Shown here: one piece after another, positions 12,385 to 25,800 of the stretch
Layout of the letters: each line of letters opens with the position of its first letter
How positions within the stretch are numbered: the stretch's first letter is position 1
Assembly (NCBI GenBank): GCA_030278955.1
Contig: JAOANR010000001.1
Coordinates: forward strand, 22,671,468 to 22,735,467
Length of the DNA: 64,000 nt
Direction of reading: 5' to 3'
Source: Hygrophila difformis
Taxonomy: Eukaryota; Streptophyta; Magnoliopsida; Lamiales; Acanthaceae
Notes under the pieces: generated by a model
Seen by the model: the letters and a program-made list of their open reading frames with translations, nothing else
What the model was told of the DNA's origin: nothing
Databases searched by the model: none
Translations under genes and position numbers: made by a program

Positions 12385-13166
12385 TTAATAAAATAAAATT
12401 TATATTTTTTCAAGTGCTTTTTTTTTAAAATTATCTTACTATAAACACAACGTGGATTTATAAATAATTCCCCATCCAAAAAAAAACAACCCGGATCAAA
12501 CTCGTGCGAAATAACTCACATAAGCCTTCCAATTCACAATGATAACATTATTTTCAACGATTTCATCCAATAATTGAACAATGCATGTAGCAATCATAAG
12601 ATAGTTTTTACTTACGTATTTTTCAACAATCATTTTTTTTAAAAAAAACAAGTGACGTTTCGGCAAAGAGTTAATGCTAAGAAGCAGCAGCTAAGAACAA
12701 AGAAAGAAAATAGAGTAAAGCAGAAAAATTAATTGCAATGAAATCAAACACCGGTCAAATCTGCTACAAGGAGCGGGCGAGCATCATTCGGCTGGAAAAT
12801 TCGCAATGAAAAAAAATTCCTCCGACCGAGTTGGTGCTCCGTACGTAAAAAAAAGTCCACCGAACGAACACATACTATTAAGGATTTGGAGGACACTTCA
12901 GCATTATATTCCACAATTAAGGATTCGTAGTTGGCTATATAATTGGACACAGCTTACTACCTAAGTAAAGGTAGGGCGTAGGCGGCACAGAAGTCACAAT
13001 TAGTACGTGTCCACACCACAATTTCTAGAAAACCATAATTGATAGACCCAAAAACACTTCTATTCCAAGAAAAATGGTTTATATTTCAAAAAAAGGAGTC
13101 AATTGATTTTGGTTTAAAGTCCATAGGCGGGCTTAGGCGTAGGTCAGGTGGGGCCTGAACCCCACC

Positions 13167-13284
13167 TCATTTCTTAAAATAAAAAATATATATATATACA
13201 TATATTATTAATTTTAATTTTATTGTTCTTAAAATAAAAAAAATATATATATATATACATATATTATTAATTTTAATTTTATTG
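13167..13284. repeat. Tandem duplication of an AT-rich ~57-bp unit
   Basis: Two adjacent units each run CTTAAAATAAAAAA, then an AT-dinucleotide stretch, then ACATATATTATTAATTTT and AATTTTATTG. They differ only in the length of the A and AT runs, which fits replication slippage. Confidence 0.75.
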
Positions 13285-13404
13285 ATTAGAATCAAATTAG
13301 AACGCCTCTATTTTATTGTTCAAATCTAAAATTAGTATTTTTATTATTTTAATTTGACATAATAGCTTCTACCGTATTAAGATACTTTTGAATTCACTTA
13401 AATA

Positions 13405-13664
13405 TTCCCTCCGTCTTAGCTAACGTGTCATGTTTGACTTTTTGACACTGTTCATTGTTCTACTTTGACTCGATTTTATTGCATGTATATATTTGGAAAA
13501 AAATAGTCGAGTTGGGTCTTGTTAGAATCGTATAATCATGTAATTTTAGAATATATATTTTACATAATTTTTTGTTGAACACATTTTGAGATATTAGCGG
13601 TTGAAAAAGTTCATTGGATTGTGTGCAAAAGTGAAACAAGACAAGTTAAGTGGGACGATGGAGT
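13405..13664. mobile_element. Stowaway-like MITE with imperfect inverted ends
   Basis: The left end TTCCCTCCGTCTTAG and the right end GGGACGATGGAG are degenerate versions of the CTCCCTCCGT-type terminal repeat, next to TA on both sides. The interior contains the words GGGTCTTGTTAGAATCGT and TTTGAGATATTAGCGG, which recur in diverged form in the MITEs near 62.9 and 63.2 kb. It is about 260 bp. Confidence 0.6.
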
Positions 13665-14772
13665 ATTATTTTCCTAGGCTTTCGATTTATTGAAGTGAGA
13701 GATAAATAGCCGATTCACGGAAATAATTTCGAAGTGCTACTTTGTTATCTTGATCATAAATATAGCTTAATTCTCCAAGTTTGATAGAGATGATTACTTT
13801 GTCTTTATGAACTTTATCTAGCTTATTTTTCATCAATTAATAGGAGTTGTGATGTGCAGTTGTATGATGTGATCTTACCAATTATTTATAAATTGATTGA
13901 ATTAACATTGATCTTACCAATTATTCTCGATAATGAATCTTATGAAAATAAAATGGAGGAATAAATTGGGAGATAAGTTGATGATCAGTAATACTATAGT
14001 ATCATATATTGAAAAATATATTTTCACCTCTATAAATAATGAATCCATATTGCAACGGCATCAAAAGATGCACAACCGACGATATCAATTAAGTAGATTT
14101 CTTGCAAACAAATTATTTCAATTAATTTATACATTTTATTACTCTTCTTGTGGTTAAACCTTTTTTCATATTTTTGGAGGAGTCATTAAAGGTTTGGGAA
14201 ATGGTTGATGGGTGCCCATGCCACACAATTACAACCTTGTTTATATTTTATACTCTTTTAGAACAAAAGTATATATAATTATTTTGTCTATTTAAACTCT
14301 AGCCCTACCAGTTGAAAAATCCTGGGTCTGGCACTGGTTTAAACCTATTATTCATGGTTAAACATCCTATCAGGAACAGTGTAACCTTGATGGATTTGTT
14401 CTCGACCCTCGATGTGGATATTTCAATTAGGGTGGTCATGGGTTATGTTTATAGATGCATCATACATACTTATAATGTACTCAGCACCATCGAAAATGAT
14501 AGTTAAATGGAGTAGAATATTTCAATATTGCAGCTTTGAATTTTTTTCATTAAATTTCGAGTATGGTTATCACATGCCGTGTAATGTCATACTGATTGAT
14601 CTAATACCACATTGATGAAGGCCGTCCACTTCTTCAATGGCATGAAGAAACTGGTCGAGGAAAAGGAAAGAGAATATGGTCGAGGATCTCAAGTGTAAGT
14701 TAGTAAACTTGAAATCGCAATTCAGTTTGTCATTGAAACCAAGGATTTAATTTGTAGCTGCAGGAGTGACCA

Positions 14773-16004
14773 TGGCAATGGGTCCGGATCAGAACTGAGC
14801 TTGGCCGGGTCTTAGTTCTTATGAAAATGGTCCCAAAACCGACCCGTTGCCTTCCCTAAGAATGACAATGAGTCCAGGTCAGACCCGAAACCAAATCGAA
14901 CCCGAGCCTCGGGTTGGGTCTTGGCGGACCCAACCAGAGGAGGATGTGTTATTGTTCAAGGTGGGTCAATTGACCCACCATACCACCCAAAAAAAAAAAA
15001 TTCTAATTCAAACTCTGAAATAATTGTTTTCTTTTTTGTATCTTACAAGTCTTAAGTTACTTAATATCAATGAAGAAGTTTATAATATGAATGACAAAAA
15101 TTAAGTTGAGTCATTTATCAATTCCTTTAATTTCATCTTTGTGACACATTTGATGTTGGCTAGCTATATTTGTAATTATGAATGAGCTAAATTCGGTATT
15201 GCAGAAAATTAAAAAGAATAAGACATTGTAAATGCAATGTCCATATTTGATGTAACTAAGAAAAATCTTTAAAATTTGGGTTATAATGGATGAGATGATC
15301 TCTTGGAAAGAGTTATATCATTTAAGATCACGTATGAAGTGAAGATTGAAAATATGGATCTAGGGAGAATATATTTTCATGGAAATAAGTCCTCACAAAT
15401 GACAAATACACTATTTTCAAGTAGAAGTATTTCTCAGTATAAATGACAATTGCAAGAGCATGTAGAACGACTTAATGAGGTAAACAGGAATTACTTATCT
15501 GCATTTCTTGTTTTCATCCCTATAGTTGATTTTCTTCATTTGATAAAAAGACGAATTACCGGTTTTTTAATATTTATTGGAGAATTTCATTATTGGTAAG
15601 ATGAGATATTTTGAAATGTCAAGCATTTTAAGATTTACATCAAACTTATGATACAAAAGAAGCATGAAACAAATTAATAAGTTAGTATTACTTCTCCCTA
15701 TATTGTGGAATAGTATGGAATAGTATAGGAAATCAACTATTGAAATTCTTTGGTTACTTTGTTATAACAGGACTTGTTTCAGAATTTTAATATTGATGCT
15801 ATTGTCAAGTGATACCAGAATATGAGAATAAGTTGTGAACAATTATAGTTATTTGATGTAATAGTACTTCATGTTTTGTATTTTATATTACTTTGAATTT
15901 GACGTTTCTAGTACTTTTACTATCATCATTATATTAGTTAATGAAAAATTAACCTACCGAATATATTTTTCTGAATATCCGCCACTGGACCCAACCCATT
16001 GCCA
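14773..16004. mobile_element. Candidate non-autonomous DNA transposon
   Basis: The left end TGGCAATGGGTCCGG is mirrored at the right by GGACCCAACCCATTGCCA, an imperfect inverted repeat. More copies of the theme sit just inside the left end (ACCCGTTGCC, GACAATGAGTCCAGG). The words ACCA lie on both sides, but no clear 8-bp duplication is visible. The interior is AT-rich with no transposase. The inverted ends are seen; the classification is uncertain. Confidence 0.35.
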
Positions 16005-16009
16005 ACCAT

Positions 16010-16333
16010 ATGGAGGAGCTAATAAAGATGGTGGATAATTTGAAGGATGATGTAGAAAAGTGTGAGATGAGAGCCCAAGAGGACAAAAGAAAAGCTGTAG
16101 TGGAGAAGATGCAAGAAATTGAACAAAACCTTGATTATCATTTGTCATATATCATCCGATTACACCCAGCAGCTCTGCACAATTTCAATTTGAATACTTT
16201 TTATATACTTGTACAAAATATCCCATTCTACAGGTCATATGTCATCTTTGATCTAACTCTTACAGATACACAATACAGAGATGGCCAAGGCCACCATTTT
16301 TGTTTTCTTCCTAAGATCAAATTCAAGGTCTAA
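16010..16333 (+). pseudogene. Coiled-coil open frame, probably a gene remnant
   Basis: The first ~48 codons form a charged heptad-like helix (MEELIKMVDNLKDDVEKCEM, then AVVEKMQEIEQNLDYHL). The remainder loses protein-like composition. It starts immediately beyond the right inverted repeat of the candidate transposon at 14773-16004 and has no obvious upstream partner. I do not recognise the family. Confidence 0.25.
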
Positions 16334-16424
16334 TGGTTCACTTTGAAACTCCCCTTTAATTTATCCAATATGTACTAACATTTTTATTCTTCTTTTTTAC
16401 AATAACAAAAACTCTCAAATCCAA

Positions 16425-19400
16425 TCAAATGGAGAACTGAGTTGCATCGGGGCTCACAACTCCCTGCGGAGGACTAATGACAATCCACAACAAGGAGACT
16501 GTAATGGAAATGAGGCCCGCCCACACATATATAATGGTGGGCAGCCTTCCTTTCCTCCCCATCAACCCCTTGGCAAACGGGTACATATGCGACAGCACCC
16601 AGAAGCTGAAGAACGCCCCTCCGAGGAGCTTGTTCCACTCCGGGATCACGCTGTAGATCGTCCTCGCGGTGGCGATCACCAACGAAACTAGGTTCGTGAT
16701 GATGATCAGCAGCGGCACGATGAAAAGGGATGTCCATTTCACCTCATATAGCTCGGCAAAGGCGTCCTGCTCGTCCTCCGCATTCGATTTCGATGTTAGG
16801 GTGAAATGTATCTCGATTCCGGCAAGGACCTTAAGGAGGCCCTGTATAACCGCCGCGAGATGGGCGCTGGTGCCGCCGATGACCCAAAATTGCTCGTTCC
16901 GCCACCACTCCTCGAGGGCGATCCCGGACCACTTGACCTCGAGGAGGGAGATGAAGATGAGGAGCGTCGTCATGATTAGGAGGTAGGAGAGGAACGCGAC
17001 GTCGAGGGATTGGACGATGAAGTTTCCGGTGAAGAGGGAGAGCGCCGGGAGGAAGCAGTAGATGACGAGGAAGATGGAGGTGAAAGGGTAGATTCCGACG
17101 TTTAGGTAGGCTACTCTTTGGAGGAACTTGAGGCGGCGTGTGGCGAAGATAGCATTGTTTTTGGAGAAGAAGATTTCGACGGATCCCGTCGCCCATCGGA
17201 GCACTTGGTGGAGACGATCGGTGAGGTTGATCGGCGCCGATCCTCTAAAGGCATCGCGTTTTGTTATGCAGTAGACCGATCGCCACCCGCGGTTGTGCAT
17301 CCGGTATCCGGTCACCACGTCCTCCGTCACCGATCCGTAGATCCATCCGATTCTATCTCCCCACTCCGTTTTCTCTTCATACCTACAATATATGAAGAAT
17401 CCTAAAAAAATGAACAATTGGTGATATGTGGAGTAAGCCATGGAACATTGTAATACTTTGGAAAATAAGACAACATACCAACAAGAAATGACAGCAATGG
17501 CCTCAGCAGCAATGGGGGCATCAATGGGGGAGCGAGGGACGATGAGGGCACCGGGAGGCCTTCCGTTTTTAACGGTGAAGTGATCGGCAAGAGGACGCCC
17601 TTGAAACTCTGCAACGGCTATAGACTCGACGAACATGCTTGAATTCCCAAATTGCTTTGGTAGGTCTAAGTCAGGATGTTCGCTATTTAGGGGCTCTTCT
17701 TCGGCTGCCTTGGCCATCGGCCTAATGTTCGCCTTATGTCTTCCGAACAGGCCGGAGTATTCCCGTGCCCTCGGAGGAGGATAACCGTAGAGCGCATAGC
17801 GACGGAACATGCATCCGGTTCCGACGTACACAGGTCCCTGGAGCCCATCCAGGGCTCTCATATTACCTGTTTGATATGATATTGCAGCCATCAAATTGGT
17901 AAGCAAATTACAAGAAAGTGAAACTCACGACAGATATTGATGTTTCTGTTGTTACCATCGAAGAACACAGTGTTGTGATTGGCGTATCGATCTGAGGGAT
18001 CGATTCCTTCGAATCTCTGAGGGAATTGAATGTAACAGATACGGTCGCCTCCCCGGTCCATCATGTAACACATGCCTTCTCGAATGGCCAAAGAATTGTA
18101 TATGTAGTGATCACAATCTAAGTTGAGGATAAACGGTCCGTTTGAGAGTATTGCAGATGCCCTTACGAGTGCATTCATCGCTCCGGCCTTCTTGTTGTGG
18201 TCATACGCCTTGCGTTTCTCCCTCGACACGTAAGCAAACATCGGAAGCCTAATATCAATGCCCGTAAAGTCCATCGCCATGTCATTTGGGGCTCCCATCA
18301 CCGGGTTGTGATCGGGAACCTTACACATTATCTGCAAAAATAACACAACATTACGATTAATGAAACTAAAGTAGGTAGAGTGGCCCGTCTGTCGTCTGTC
18401 TGTCTGTATAGGCTAACATCCCAACATATAACTGATATATATATATAACTGATGTGATGTGGAATATTCTACGCACCTGCAAAATCCCGGCATGGTCTCC
18501 CTTGGCATGATCGGGCGAAGGCTCTAACCACGTTCCGGGCCAGTGAGTCCCATCGGCCATCCACGTGGCGGGGACCACTTCGCTCTTGAAATCCGGAGGC
18601 AGAGCGCCGCCGTTTTTCTCCATGGCGTGCTTCCTCTCTTGCATTTCCTCGTTATTGTTGTACGTTTTACAACGTTTTCGAATAACCTCGGGCAAACCAT
18701 TAATTCTAACCTTGAACTCGTCATATTCCCTCTTGATCCACCTCCGGTCCTTGACGAAATCCAGGCGCTTCTTGTTCTTTGTAGGATCGATCTTTTGGTT
18801 GAAGTAACTGTCTGGATTTCTCGGCTCAATGTCATGCTTACGACAGAACGGAACCCAGTACTAATGAAAGAACAAAAACCAAAAGCAAAGTATGATGAAC
18901 ATGTGCCAAAGTTCTAATAATTTTTTTCTCAAATTCAATTCCATATTAACAGTACCTCAGCGAATTTGACAGCCTCGGCCATGGCCTCAAACGTGAGGAT
19001 TGCGCCGCCATCATCCGATATATAAATGGACAATTTCTCGACGGGGTACTCGACTCCGAGGATGGAGAGAATGGTGTTGGCGGTGACTAGAGGAGGCTCT
19101 TTGTCGGGATCGGCGGTGGAGATGAAAACATCCATGCCGGGAAGATCTGAGCGGCCCTCGGGATTGGCGGTGCAGGGGCTCTCGAACTTGTCTTTCAATG
19201 CGGCTAAGTCGGCGGCTCGATTGATGGGATTGAACTTGGGCAATATGTCCAGTAGCCACGAGAATGCAAACCAGATTTCGCAGATGATCGACAGCCCCCA
19301 CAACCACATGGCGTCGTAATTAGGGTTTTGCACACGCCATATTATGAACAGGAGCAAGGATACCATGCGCAACACGATCATTACTCTGCGTGCCAAAACA

Positions 19401-20916
19401 AGATGATGACAAATAGTGAATGTGCGATGATTAAACCTTCAGGACAAACTAAATCTCTTTCTTTAGATTACTTTTGCAAAATGTAAATAATTATACTTAC
19501 TCCTACTTTCTCTTTAGATTAGGTTTATTATTATATGTTTCCAGTAAAATTGCAATTTTGCCATTTTGGTCTTGTAAATTGTGTGGTCTGCGAAGTTAGT
19601 CCTTTTTAGTTTAGATTTAGCTATTTAGTGTGGCTATTTTTAGTTCAGCAATTTGGTCCCATGTGCAATTTCGTACCAAATTTTGCAAATTCTCATTTTT
19701 TTAATTTTTTATTTTTATTATTATTATTTTTTTATCATGTTCGGGCGAAAAGGAAGTTTTCTAAACTACTTTAGGTGTTTTATCCTCATCTGCTGCCGAC
19801 ACTTAAAACGCTTTGATGTCCTTTAAAATGGTGGAGAAGTACAAACATGGCCATTTTTCATCAAAATTGGATACCCAAACGTAAAAATTTGTAAACATGA
19901 TACCAAGTTATGTTTTGAGAATTTAATATGGCACCAAAACTTGATTTTACCCAATTCTCCCATATGTTTCTCCAGCTTATCAACTTTAAATTTGAGCATG
20001 GCTATTTGTTTCATCTGATTTCAATTTAAACTTTGATTTCTTTATATATAAGTATATTTGCTTACTTAAATCTAACAATTGGATTGATAAATTAATATTT
20101 ACACTTTTGTTAAAACTTTTAAGCCATATGATGTACTTCGCATTATATTACTTCCATTGTCTAGAATATCTAGATTGAATGTTAAGGGTTTGTTTGTCCA
20201 TAGCAATTTCTTATGTTTACTAGGAAATTATAGGAAGGAGTGAAGGATGTTGTTTACTTCTGTTTGAAGCCTCCTATTCTAATCAAAGACAAGCATATGG
20301 ATGGGAATAAAAATCCAAACATGATGCAAACAAATGCAAACTAAAAGTAAAAGGGAAAAAATATATATATTGGTTAACTTCACCTGTAAGGGCTGAGCAC
20401 ACCTGCTGGAACGGCAACTTTTCTTGTCAGCGGCTTCCATGGTTTGTCGACAAAGTCTTGCATACTCATCCCGGTGTCCGGATCGAACGGGCCTTCGTCC
20501 TGCCAGAAGGCGTTCCCGATCCCATACTTCCCTTTCGTCTCAAACAGCCACCGGTTGTGATCGAATTCCTGCGTTTGGCTCCTCAAAAGCATAGAATTAT
20601 TACTACTATTATTGTTGTTGTTTGATAGGGACATCCTGCGGTCCATTTTCCCAACCCCTCCATCGCGGTCGCCCTTTTGCCTGTGCTGGGCTGCGGACCG
20701 GAACCTGGTGGGCCCATCAGGCTTGTCCGCGGAGGAGAAGTCGCCCGGCTGATTGTCTGGGGTCGGCGGCATCATGACCGTGTAGTTGTAGTCGTTGGAT
20801 TCGTCGTCGTGGGAGGTCTTGGGGGCGAACTTATCGGAGGATTGGGATGAACGGCGGTTGGCATCACCTCCACCGGAGGATGATGGCGGCCGCCTGGGGT
20901 TCGTTGATGATGCCAT
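16425..20916 (-). CDS. CSLD1: Cellulose synthase-like protein D, CSLD1/CSLD4 (pollen-tube) type, six exons
   Basis: Exons on the minus strand are 20916-20384, 19385-18956, 18860-18477, 18331-17956, 17866-17479 and 17382-16425. All introns are GT-AG, and the total is 3069 nt (1022 aa). It is a processive GT2 enzyme of the Golgi/plasma membrane, predicted to make a beta-1,4-glucan or mannan-type wall polymer in tip-growing cells. The catalytic set is present: SDDGGA (~302), DCD (~521-523), TED (~725) and QVLRW (~763-767). Two membrane segments follow SPYR near residue 178 and six lie in the last 250 residues. [20 protein letters not shown] and REYSGLFG are signatures of the CSLD1 branch. The first 177 residues contain no cysteine, so the RING-like zinc finger of longer CSLDs is absent; CSLD1 proteins are short at this end too. 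The symbol is by similarity. Confidence 0.94.
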
Positions 20917-21100
20917 GGATTAATTGTAATGGTTGCATGAGAATGTGTAATGATGCATGGGGAGATTGATGGATTAATTTTGGGGAAGATGGAAATGGGG
21001 AAAGAGGAAAAAGAGGGGTAAAAAAAAAATGTAGGAAGAAGGAATTGGGAAGAGATGAAAAGGGCGAAGAATGGGGGAGGAGAGATATATATATATGTGG
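20917..21100 (-). promoter_or_regulatory. CSLD gene 5' UTR and TATA-like element
   Basis: On the minus strand an AT-dinucleotide TATA-like stretch (CATATATATATATC, about 21084-21097) lies ~170 bp before the ATG. It is followed by a strongly pyrimidine-rich leader, typical of plant 5' UTRs. The assignment rests on position and composition only. Confidence 0.45.
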
Positions 21101-22542
21101 ACTTATATTTCATCCATTGGGTTGTTGTTATGTCATTCCCTTTTTTCACGTTATGCCAATGGCTTTTGCATTCTTAATTAATGTTTCGACTTTCAACAAA
21201 TGTGGCCAAGATCAAATACATTTTAATACTGGAAAAGTAAATGAGTCAACTCTGCTCGACTCATTAAGGTGGATAAAACTATAAATCTATCTATAATATA
21301 CTATAATTGAGTATGGAAAGATTTTAGTAATTAAGAGAATATTAAATGACATATTGTATTTTAGGAAGGGCCTTTTGGAAAGGTAGAAAATAAATGGGGG
21401 CCGGTGGTAAATGCTTAATTAGATTTTACTCAATAGTTAATTCCCCAATTTCCATTCCTGCCGAGGCCATCCATGGTCCTCCTCTTCACCAGTTTTTTAT
21501 GTGACTGCTCTCACCGCCGAACAGCGGGAATCCGATTTCCGCTTCGTCCCCTACAAAATTGCCGCCTTTGGCTCCGTAATCCTCGCCGAAGGCTTAGACG
21601 CCTCCTGCTTCATCGTCTCGGTCCCAGCTTGGACTGTCTCCGATGGGATAATCACCAACGGACTTGTATAGTGGGCCGAGGTCGTAAAGTTGTATGTGTG
21701 ATAAGACAACGGATAGGTGTAATTGCAAGTGATTGTTTTACCCAGTTTAACGATATGAATTTTTTTCTTTTTTATTCGGCTAGGCGTGGTGCCGGCATCC
21801 CCTCAGCGAGTAGCTGTGTTTGTTATTTATGTGCTATTTTATTATGTTATCTGTGCTTGTTCCATGAATTATATGTGCTGGTCTCATTTAAAATATATGC
21901 CGGTCTAATATAAAAAAATGTGCTGAATTAATGCGGCCAGTGTGCTGGATGTGGTTTTCCTTTGTGCTGGTTTTATATGTTGTGTATATGTTGCTACCGT
22001 CTAGCTTTAATTTTGGTGCTTGCAATGATGTAGGTAATGTTTATCGGTTGAATTTGTAAACTGCTGTGGAAAAAGCACAGTTTAGTTTGTTAGTACTGAT
22101 CTAATATAAAAATGTGTTGGATGCTTATACGTAGTTTTGTATTTATTGTGGTACTAGTTATCTAAAAGTTTCATATTATACTTTTTCCTTAATGTCAGGT
22201 TCATACCTTCATAGGTTTCCAATCCAAGTTAAAAAAAATTTCCTTATTCTGTGATGGTTTTAATTGATTACCGTGATGTGCTGCAACCTTACTACTGTGA
22301 TGGTTTCCATGGTGATCTATGCTGCCCATTTTTTCAGTTCTGATTTGTGTTCGGTATGCAAATATGTGATGATATTTATTAGATGGTGTGATAGTTATGT
22401 CAAATAAATGTGCAGGTATTGGTTTGTGGACTAGAAAATTACATATTCGGTCTGAAAAATAATGCTGTATAGAATATAATTAGCCATTACTAATTTCTCC
22501 TATTTTATGAAATAGAAGTCAACACTGGAAAAATATGATTTT
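21101..22542. other. Intergenic DNA between the CSLD gene and the LINE
   Basis: A GC-richer island at about 21470-21670 has an open frame in each of two phases. One reads TAEQRESDFRFVPYKIAAFG and then SVILAEGLDASCFIVSVP, which looks protein-like, but I cannot place it and it ends at 21670. It may be a gene fragment. The remainder is AT/TG-rich with repeated GTGCTGG words and no gene that I see. Confidence 0.35.
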
Positions 22543-22860
22543 TTAATTGTTTTTTTTTTTTTGAGAGTAAAATACGTTTTATACCACTCAAAACTAGGAA
22601 TAGAGTACAACAAAACAATTACAGAGCCAAAGTCCATAGACATCCTCTAAACCACTTAATACCAGCAGCAAAAAGGTTGTAACAAGCTACACCTATCATC
22701 AAAACTCATCAAAACCAGAACTTATCGACCCGTCTCCACCCCGACCAGTTACAGGCGCCATGTAGCAGCTTAATTTACCATCCTCGAGCAACAAACAACA
22801 TACATATAGCAGCAAATCCCACTTCAGCTTTCCATATTGCGCATTCTCAAGTATTGGAAT
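22543..22860 (-). mobile_element. LINE-like 3' end in inverted orientation
   Basis: Read on the minus strand, this is a G/T-rich segment with repeated TTGTTTGTTG/TTTTGCTGCTGG words. It ends in CTCTCAAAA and a poly-A tail of about 12 (the T run at 22551-22562). That is the appearance of a plant LINE 3' UTR. It lies immediately before the plus-strand LINE frame, head to head. It has no similarity to the 3' tail of that LINE (26133-26275), so it is probably a different insertion. Confidence 0.55.
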
Positions 22861-25800
22861 TTTCGTGACTATCCCAACAAATGTTACAACGCCTCATAAC
22901 AGAAATCAACGAACTCGAACAGGGGCTGTATGGAGGGGAGTTGGAGGAGGAGACCAGGAGGGATTGGTTGGGGAAGAAGGGTGAACTGAAACAATTATTT
23001 ATGGCAGAGGAACAGAGATGGTGCCAAAAGTCGCGACTTAGATGGCTAAGAGAAGGTGATCAGAACACGCGGTTCTTTCACGCAGTCACTGCCTTCAATC
23101 GACGCAAGGGCTTCATTGGAGCCATAAAAGAGGATGGGGTAATGATTGAAGATCCGAGGGAAATCAAGGAATTGGCATTTGAATATTTCCGAAAGGCATT
23201 TGTTAAAGGGGAAGAGGAAGTATTCGATATTTCCAATCTGGGATTACCTAGGCTGGACAATCGGAACACACCGTGGTTGGAGAGGGAATTTACAGAGGAA
23301 GAAGCTTGGTTGGCTATCTGGGGGTGTGATGGAAATATGGCCCCGGGGCCGGATGGGTTTAATTTTGGCTTCTTTAAACGGTACTGGGAAGTAGTAAAAG
23401 GAGAAGTGATGAATGAGTTCAGACACTTCGAAAGGGATGGCAAATTGCCAAAGGAGGCCGGTGGATCTTTTATTGCGCTTATTCCGAAAACAGAGAACCC
23501 GGTGGAGTTCAGTGGATTCCGACCAATCTCCTTGGTCGGAAGTATTTATAAGATGATCGCTAAAGTACTATCTGGCCGATTGAAGGAGGTGTTGAGCGGA
23601 TTGGTTGGCAACTCTCAAATGGCCTTCATTAAAGGGAGACAGATAATGGATGGTGCGTTGATTGCTGCTGAGACAATTCATTCGACCTTGGTGGCTGGCC
23701 GTATGGGTTTCATCGTCAAACTAGACTTCGCCAAAGCATACGATAATGTCTCGTGGGAGGCTCTACTTCGAGTTCTGGAAGCTATGGGTTTTGGTGATAA
23801 ATGGAGAAAGTGGATTAGAGGATGTATATGTTCGGCTTCTGCAGCCGTGCTAGTGAATGGATCACCGACAAATTTTTTGAAGCTAAATAAGGGATTGAGA
23901 CAGGGGGATCCACTATCCCCATATCTTTTTGTTATGCTGGCAAAGATCCTCAACCTAATGGTGAAGAAGGCGACCGAGCTCGGACTGTATGCTGGACTGA
24001 AATCAAGCGAACATGGGCCGGTTATATCCCACCTACAGTACGCGGATGACACCATTATGTTCTGCGAGGGTGACATCGAACATATAATCTTAATTAAACG
24101 CCTGCTGGTATGCCTGACATTAACAACTGGACTTAGCATCAATTACAGCAAAAGTAGCATTGTGGGTTTAAATTGCCCAGAGGAGTTAGTCAGGGAGGCA
24201 GCGAATGTAATGGGTTGTTCGGTAGGAAGTCTACCACTGAAATACTTGGGATTACCGATAGGCGGAAGGGGGAATTGTTCTGGGCTATGGCAGCCTATTC
24301 TTGACAAAGTGGAGAAAAGATTGGCCGGTTGGAGAGGAAGAATGCTTTCCCAGGCGGGAAGAGTGTGTCTTATAAAATCTGTCATGAATAGCTTACCAAT
24401 ATATTACCTATCTATTTTCAAAATCCCAAAAATGGTGGCGGAGAGGCTAGAGATGCTTAAAAGACGGTTCCTTTGGAACGAATGGGAGGGAGCTAGGAAA
24501 TTGCATACTTTAGGATGGGGAAAAATATGTCGCCATAAAGAGGAAGGTGGTCTCGGTATTTGGAACACTTCGAAGCTCAATACGGCACTACTCTACAAAT
24601 GGAGATGGCGTTTCGGGAATGAGCATACGTTATGGAAAGAGGTAATCGATTCAAAATTCTATGGAGGTGATTCGCCACTAATTCCAGTGGTGAAGGTGGG
24701 CAGGTCCTTATGGAATAGTATTAGTGAGACATGGGCTGACCTCAATGGAGGACTGGTAGGGGGCAGGCTTATCATTCAAGTAGGGAATGGGGAGAGGGTT
24801 CGGTTTTGGCTAGATGCTTGGTTGGAAGGAGGGAGAACGTTGAAAGATTCTTTTCCCAGAATTTACACACTAGCTACTAATAAAATGGGGCTAATTGCGG
24901 AATTTGGAAGATGGAAGGGACTGGAATGGGAATGGGACATTCAATTGAGGAGGCAACTGTTTCAGTGGGAGATTGTAGTTTGGGAGAATTTTATGTCGGT
25001 GCTTAATGGAAAAAACCTGAGTAGATTCATGGCAGATAAAACGGTGTGGACTAAAGAAGTGGATGGAGGTTTCTCTACAAAATCGTGCTGGTATCAAACT
25101 GAGGGAGTGGATGGTGGGGGTTCGAAGGGGTTGTGGGTTCATCTTTGGAAGATAAAATGCCCGACGAAGGTCAAATTACTAGTGTGGAAGATGATGAATA
25201 ATGCACTGCCGGTTAAAGAATTGTTAGCAAGGAGAGGATGTAACATTGGACAAAACAGCCTCTTCCCATTGTGCGAAAAAGAAACTGAAACGGTGGAACA
25301 TTTGTTTTGCCAATGTGACTTCGCCGGCGGACTGTGGCAACAAGGAAGAGTTTGGACGGGCGAGGTGGGAGCGACACCAGGACAGATTTTGGAGTTAGTA
25401 GAGTGGTGGATCAATGGCAATGTCAAGTCAAGCAGGAAGGACGGATGGAGATTGGTGTGTACGGTTATATGCTGGACGGTCTGGAAGATGCGTAACGATT
25501 TAATTTTCAATGGGACAAGGGCAGACATCAATGCAGCTGTAGAGTTAATAAAATGGCGTGTGTCTTTATGGTGGAAAGCTGCCAACAAGGAGAATGAAAT
25601 TAGTTTGCAAGGGCTGCAGATTAGTTTCCCAACTGGAATGGAACACTCTCGTACAATAAGTATGAAGACGAATAGGACAGGGCTGTACTGGGAACGGCCG
25701 GAAGTGGGGTGGTGGAAAATCAACTCGGATGGATCTTCATTGGGTAATCCGGGCCCGGCAGGGATTGGAGGGACAATAAGGAATGACCGTGGCGAGGTGA

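Larger units (their letters stand above)
12385..14772. other. AT-rich intergenic DNA outside the MITE at 13405 and the duplication at 13167
   Basis: I see no gene with family resemblance. A short open stretch at 14615-14692 reads MKAVHFFNGMKKLVEEKERE and ends at a donor-like site. It could be an exon remnant together with the coiled-coil stretch at 16010, but nothing confirms the link. Confidence 0.4.

Noticed and set aside
21285..21310. Helitron 5' terminus (TCTATAATATACTA-like words, also near 28833 and 62408)
   Set aside because: No matching 3' hairpin plus CTRR end was found for any of them, and the words are AT-rich.
21473..21913. 146-codon frame upstream of the LINE
   Set aside because: The reading in this phase is Arg/Leu/Cys-rich and unlike a protein. 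Another phase looks better over a short part but remains unassigned.
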